NCBI RefSeq assembly: GCF_013694245.2
Contig: NZ_CP059322.2
Span: 1,670,001 to 1,734,000, forward strand
DNA: 64,000 bases
Source of the DNA: Micromonospora ferruginea
GTDB taxonomy: Bacteria > Actinomycetota > Actinomycetes > Mycobacteriales > Micromonosporaceae
Direction of reading: 5' to 3'
Shown here one piece after another: positions 60,764-64,000 of this stretch. Position 1 is the stretch's first letter, and every line of letters starts with the position of its first letter. The notes under the pieces were generated by a model, which was given only the letters and a program-made list of their open reading frames with translations, was not told the origin of the DNA and did not search any database. A program made the position numbers and the translations under genes.

Positions 60764-61456
60764 ATGACCGACAGGATCTGGTTGTCCGGGACCCTCCTCG
60801 GCCGACTCGACGAGACCACTCGAGATCGCCTCCTGGCTGTCGGGATCCGTCGTTCGGTCAAGGAGTCGCAGGTCGTGCTTCGCGAAGGGGCGCTCGAGTC
60901 CCACGTCGTCCTGCTGGACGACGCCCTCGCCAAGGTGACCGTGGAGATGGCCGACGGCCGTCAGGCGCTGTTGGCGATCCGTATGTCCGGTGACATCGTC
61001 GGTGAGATCTCCGCGCTCAACGGCACGCCGAGAACCGCAACAGTCACCGCTTGCCGCGCCTCAATCGTCCGAATCATCCACCGCAACGCCTTTCGCGCGT
61101 TCCTTCGGTCCAATCCGGACGCTGCCACGGAGGTCGCCGGCATCGTCGCTGACCGGCTGCGCTGGGCAAATCGGCGCAGAGTCGACTTCGCCTCCTACCC
61201 GGTGAAGGTCCGACTGGCGCGCGTTCTGTGGGAGATTGCCACGGCGTACGGACGACGGAGCCGCGAAGGGCTCGTCGTCGACGTGGGCCTGACCCAGAGT
61301 GAACTGGCGACCCTCTGTGGGGCGGCCGAGATCAGCCTGCAGAAGGCGCTCGGAACTATGCGGGAAGCGGGCATCCTGGCCACCGGCTATCGGGAGATAG
61401 TTATCCTGAACAGTCAGGGGCTGCGGGCTGTGGCCGACCTTGACGACTTCGCTTGA
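60764..61456 (+). CDS. Crp/Fnr-family cyclic-nucleotide-responsive regulator
   Basis: A 230-residue regulator. The cNMP domain carries a phosphate-binding cassette, GDIVGEISALNGTPRTATVTA, with G80-E81 and R90-T91 as in ligand-binding Crp proteins. The C-terminal HTH has LTQSELATLCGAAEISLQKALGTMREAGIL. There are no Cys for an iron-sulfur cluster. It lies 81 bases after the PycTM-like gene and may sense the product of the neighbouring cyclase. GCGGAGGTGATAG precedes ATG 60764. The DNA targets are unknown. Confidence 0.85.
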   Translation: MTDRIWLSGTLLGRLDETTRDRLLAVGIRRSVKESQVVLREGALESHVVLLDDALAKVTVEMADGRQALLAIRMSGDIVGEISALNGTPRTATVTACRASIVRIIHRNAFRAFLRSNPDAATEVAGIVADRLRWANRRRVDFASYPVKVRLARVLWEIATAYGRRSREGLVVDVGLTQSELATLCGAAEISLQKALGTMREAGILATGYREIVILNSQGLRAVADLDDFA

Positions 61457-61826
61457 CGGGTGGGGTTCTGCCCGACCGCGACGCTCAACAGAGTCGCCGA
61501 GCATGCCCTCCTGACGGCAACGGCCTTCACGACCTGCATGGCGCTAGCTGACCAACACGCCACGCTTACCCCGCGGCTGTTCGGCATCCCCCGTACCCAG
61601 TTCACCGTGATGTCGGGGCGCTCCGAGATCGGCCGTATGGACCCGGCGCTGCTCACCGCCAGGGTGTAGGGACCGCGACTGCTAGCCGTGGCCGAACCAC
61701 GTCGGAGCCGGAGACCTGTTACATCGACGCACTGTTATTAATGGATGTTCGGCTGGTGTCGGCGCGCCGATCATCCTGGTCGGATGTCGGGACGGACATC
61801 GCCGTTCGACGATGACAGGAGGGACC
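61457..61826. other. Intergenic region before the metallopeptidase gene
   Basis: A GTG-started 69-codon frame at 61460-61669 (product ending FTVMSGRSEIGRMDPALLTARV) has no strong ribosome-binding site or domain, and may be a gene remnant. The AT-richer stretch 61720-61750 (GTTATTAATGG) could be the promoter of the M36 gene. Confidence 0.5.
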
Positions 61827-64000
61827 GTGCGCACACCATCCCGTGCGTTGACGGGGACCACCGCGCTGCTCATGGCAGCCGGCATGGTCCTGACCGCCGC
61901 AGCCGGCGGTCAGGCGGCACCCCGGGAAGAGACCCGCACCCAGGCCTCACCCGACCACCTGCCGGGCGACCGGCACGACACCAAGGCCACCGACAACCGC
62001 AAGGGCCGCGTCGCGGCGAGCGCGCGGCAGCGGGACCGGGCCGCCGCGCTGGGCGCGCGGGTCCGCTGGACCGACTTCGGTACGCCGGCCACGCTCACCT
62101 CGACCGGCAAGCCGCTCGCCACCGGCCTGCCCGCCGACCCGGCCGCCGCGGCCCGGGCGTACGTGACCGCGAACCGGGACGTGCTCGGGTTGACCGCCGA
62201 GGGCGCCGCCGCGCTGGAACAGTTGACCGTGGCGCCGATGGGGCAGGGCGCGACGGTGGTGTTCCGGCAGCGCTTCGGCGACCTGCCGGCCGCCGTCGAC
62301 GGGATCCTGGCGATCGGCGTACGACAGGGAGCGGTTTGGCACGTCAGCTCCTCGCTCTCGCGGGACGCCGGGGCGCCCGCGCCGGCCACGATCGACGCCG
62401 CGCAGGCGCGGCGGGCCGCGATCGCCGACTCCGGCCGTGCCGACGCGCAGGTGTCGCGTACCTCGTTGGTCGCGGTGCCCACCGCGGACCGGGGGCCGCG
62501 CGCGGCGTGGGAGGTCGTGCTCGGCGCGGACACCACCGGCGCGGACCCGGCCGCCTACGCGACCTACGTGGACGCCCGCGACGGCGCCGTGCTGGTCCGT
62601 GAGGACCTGATCGACCACGCGGCGGACAACCCGTCGTGGGACGTGTTCCCGAACTCGCCGCGGGTCGACCGGTCCTCGGTCGACACCCGGGTGCGCTGGT
62701 GCGCCGCGCCGGCCGCCGGCTGCCGCGAGGTGGTCGGGGTGCCGGGGCACCCGGCGTGGGACGTGGACCCGGCCACCGGGGCGTCCACCACCACGACGAA
62801 GGGCAACAACGCGATCGCGGTGCAGAACTGGTTCAGCAACGACCCGTTCAGCGTCGGCACCGAGACCGCGACGCCGCGCCCGGACCGCACCTACGCCTAC
62901 CCGTGGACCAACCAGTGGCAGGAACGGCGCTGCGACCCGGAGGTGTTCACCTCGCCGCAGGCCAACGACATCGACGCGGCCCGCGCCAACCTGTTCGGCA
63001 TGCACAACCGGATGCACGACTGGACCTACCACCTGGGCTTCACCGAGGACACCTGGAACCTCCAGCAGGACAACCTCGGCCGGGGTGGTCTCGGCGGCGA
63101 CGCCGAGCAGGGCAACGCGCAGGCCGGTGGCGTGAGCGGCGGCCCGCCGACGTTCCCGGCGCGCAACAACGCCAACCAGATCACCCCGCCGGACGGCGTC
63201 GCGCCGACCACCAACATGTACCTGTGGCAGCCGGTCGCCGGTTCGTTCTACGCGCCCTGCGTGGACGGCGACTTCGACATGTCGGTGATCGCCCACGAGT
63301 ACGGCCACGCGGTCACCAACCGCATGATCGCCGGCCCGAGCGCCGGGGTCAGCTCGCCGCAGGGCATGAGCGAGAGCTGGTCCGACCAGCTCGCCATGGA
63401 GTACCTGTACGAGCACGGGTACGCCGCGCCGGGCCGGCGGGGCTTCACCATCGGCGAGTACACCACCCAGGACCCGAACGCGGGCATCCGCAACTACAAC
63501 ATGAGCGCCAGCCCGCTGAACTACTCGTCGGTCGACTACGACGTCACCGGTCTTCAGGTGCACGCCTCCGGCGAGGTGTGGAGCGCCACCAACACCGACA
63601 TCCGGGCGGCCATGATGCGCCGCTGGGGCGCCGGCACGCCGGCGGTGCAGAAGGCGTGCGCGAACGGCCAGCGGCCGGTGACCGCCTGCCCGGGCAACCG
63701 GCGCTGGATCCAGCTCGTCGTCGACTCGTTCCTGCTGATGGCGGTCAGCCAGGTCAGCATGGTCGACGCCCGGGACGCGATGCTCGCCGCCGACCGGATC
63801 CGCTTCGGCGGCGCCAACCAGGACCTGCTCTGGAACGCGTTCGCCACGCGCGGCCTCGGCGAGACCGCGGCCAGCGTCGGCAACGCCGACCCCGACCCGA
63901 CGCCGGGCTTCACCTCGCCGTACGCCCGCGAGGGCTCGCTGCGGCTGCTGCCGCTCGGTGAGCGCGGGCCGGTGGCCGGCGCGCAACTCTTCGTCGGGCG
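61827..64000 (+). CDS. Secreted M36 (fungalysin) metallopeptidase, 3' end missing
   Basis: At least 724 codons, running off the right edge. A signal peptide (LTGTTALLMAAGMVLTAAAGG) precedes a propeptide with FTP-like repeats (about 40-260). The catalytic domain contains HEYGH at residues 490-494 for zinc binding, downstream MSESWSDQLAMEY with the third ligand Glu, and YEHGY. M36 enzymes are exported zinc endopeptidases active on extracellular proteins. GTG 61827 has CAGGAGGGA upstream. C-terminal domains cannot be seen. Confidence 0.9.
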   Translation, partial: MRTPSRALTGTTALLMAAGMVLTAAAGGQAAPREETRTQASPDHLPGDRHDTKATDNRKGRVAASARQRDRAAALGARVRWTDFGTPATLTSTGKPLATGLPADPAAAARAYVTANRDVLGLTAEGAAALEQLTVAPMGQGATVVFRQRFGDLPAAVDGILAIGVRQGAVWHVSSSLSRDAGAPAPATIDAAQARRAAIADSGRADAQVSRTSLVAVPTADRGPRAAWEVVLGADTTGADPAAYATYVDARDGAVLVREDLIDHAADNPSWDVFPNSPRVDRSSVDTRVRWCAAPAAGCREVVGVPGHPAWDVDPATGASTTTTKGNNAIAVQNWFSNDPFSVGTETATPRPDRTYAYPWTNQWQERRCDPEVFTSPQANDIDAARANLFGMHNRMHDWTYHLGFTEDTWNLQQDNLGRGGLGGDAEQGNAQAGGVSGGPPTFPARNNANQITPPDGVAPTTNMYLWQPVAGSFYAPCVDGDFDMSVIAHEYGHAVTNRMIAGPSAGVSSPQGMSESWSDQLAMEYLYEHGYAAPGRRGFTIGEYTTQDPNAGIRNYNMSASPLNYSSVDYDVTGLQVHASGEVWSATNTDIRAAMMRRWGAGTPAVQKACANGQRPVTACPGNRRWIQLVVDSFLLMAVSQVSMVDARDAMLAADRIRFGGANQDLLWNAFATRGLGETAASVGNADPDPTPGFTSPYAREGSLRLLPLGERGPVAGAQLFVG

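Noticed and set aside
46000..61456. Integrated element bounded by attachment sites
   Set aside because: No integrase, tRNA gene or direct repeats were seen at either side, so an island is suggested by content only.

Overview
The window is high-GC actinomycete chromosome, most likely Micromonospora or a close relative. GC is strong at third codon positions. Many genes start with GTG or TTG, and ATGA/GTGA overlaps are frequent. The content is typical of Micromonosporaceae: a type II polyketide fragment, ECF42-type sigma with a DGPF partner, many exported hydrolases, and GATCTTG-type intergenic palindromes. No rRNA, tRNA or CRISPR array was seen. I count about 63 protein genes (two run off the ends), one short leader peptide and one clear pseudogene.

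Layout. 1-2.6 kb is the end of an aromatic (type II) polyketide tailoring operon: flavin hydroxylase C-terminus, ABM monooxygenase, P450, duplicated TcmI-like cyclase. 3.5-9.3 kb is a seven-gene operon joining GTP cyclohydrolase II, a RibD-like reductase and a pterin-synthase homologue to a glycosyltransferase, a methyltransferase, a dehydrogenase and a flippase-like membrane protein; it looks like a pathway for a glycosylated pterin or pyrimidine. 9.4-13 kb is a CUT1 sugar or oligosaccharide ABC importer without its own ATPase. 13-15.7 kb is a polar amino-acid ABC importer read leftward behind a SAM-IV-type riboswitch and a Cys-containing RRHVD leader peptide, so it probably imports cystine or methionine. 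15.8-26.4 kb holds housekeeping and accessory genes (PadR/acyl-CoA dehydrogenase, GNAT, pgi, ABC exporter, aldo-keto reductase, lipoprotein). 26.5-36.3 kb has kptA, a sulfite-oxidase-like enzyme, and a sulfonate locus (ssuABC with a methanethiol oxidase and a membrane protein, divergent from ssuD). Both sulfur promoters carry a CCTA-N9-TAGG site. 36.3-46 kb has NUDIX, NADAR, ArsR/SRPBCC, two cell-wall hydrolases, an amine oxidase, ECF42 sigma with its DGPF protein, and a MarR-controlled ABC exporter.

46-61.5 kb is an accessory region that looks like a defence island. It contains an internally deleted, frameshifted pglX (BREX type 2) relic, a nuclease-like protein, two large proteins of unknown function (51.9-56.0 kb), and a compact divergent locus at 56.1-61.5 kb. 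The leftward operon of that locus encodes a class III nucleotide-cyclase-like protein, a degenerate-P-loop NTPase with a long helical repeat region, and an uncharacterised protein with a second copy at 46 kb. The rightward arm encodes a three-helix membrane protein resembling Pycsar effectors (PycTM/DUF5706) and a Crp-type cyclic-nucleotide sensor. I read this as a candidate Pycsar-related signalling system with extra, undescribed components; it is the strongest candidate for a new system here. The window ends in a truncated secreted M36 metallopeptidase gene.
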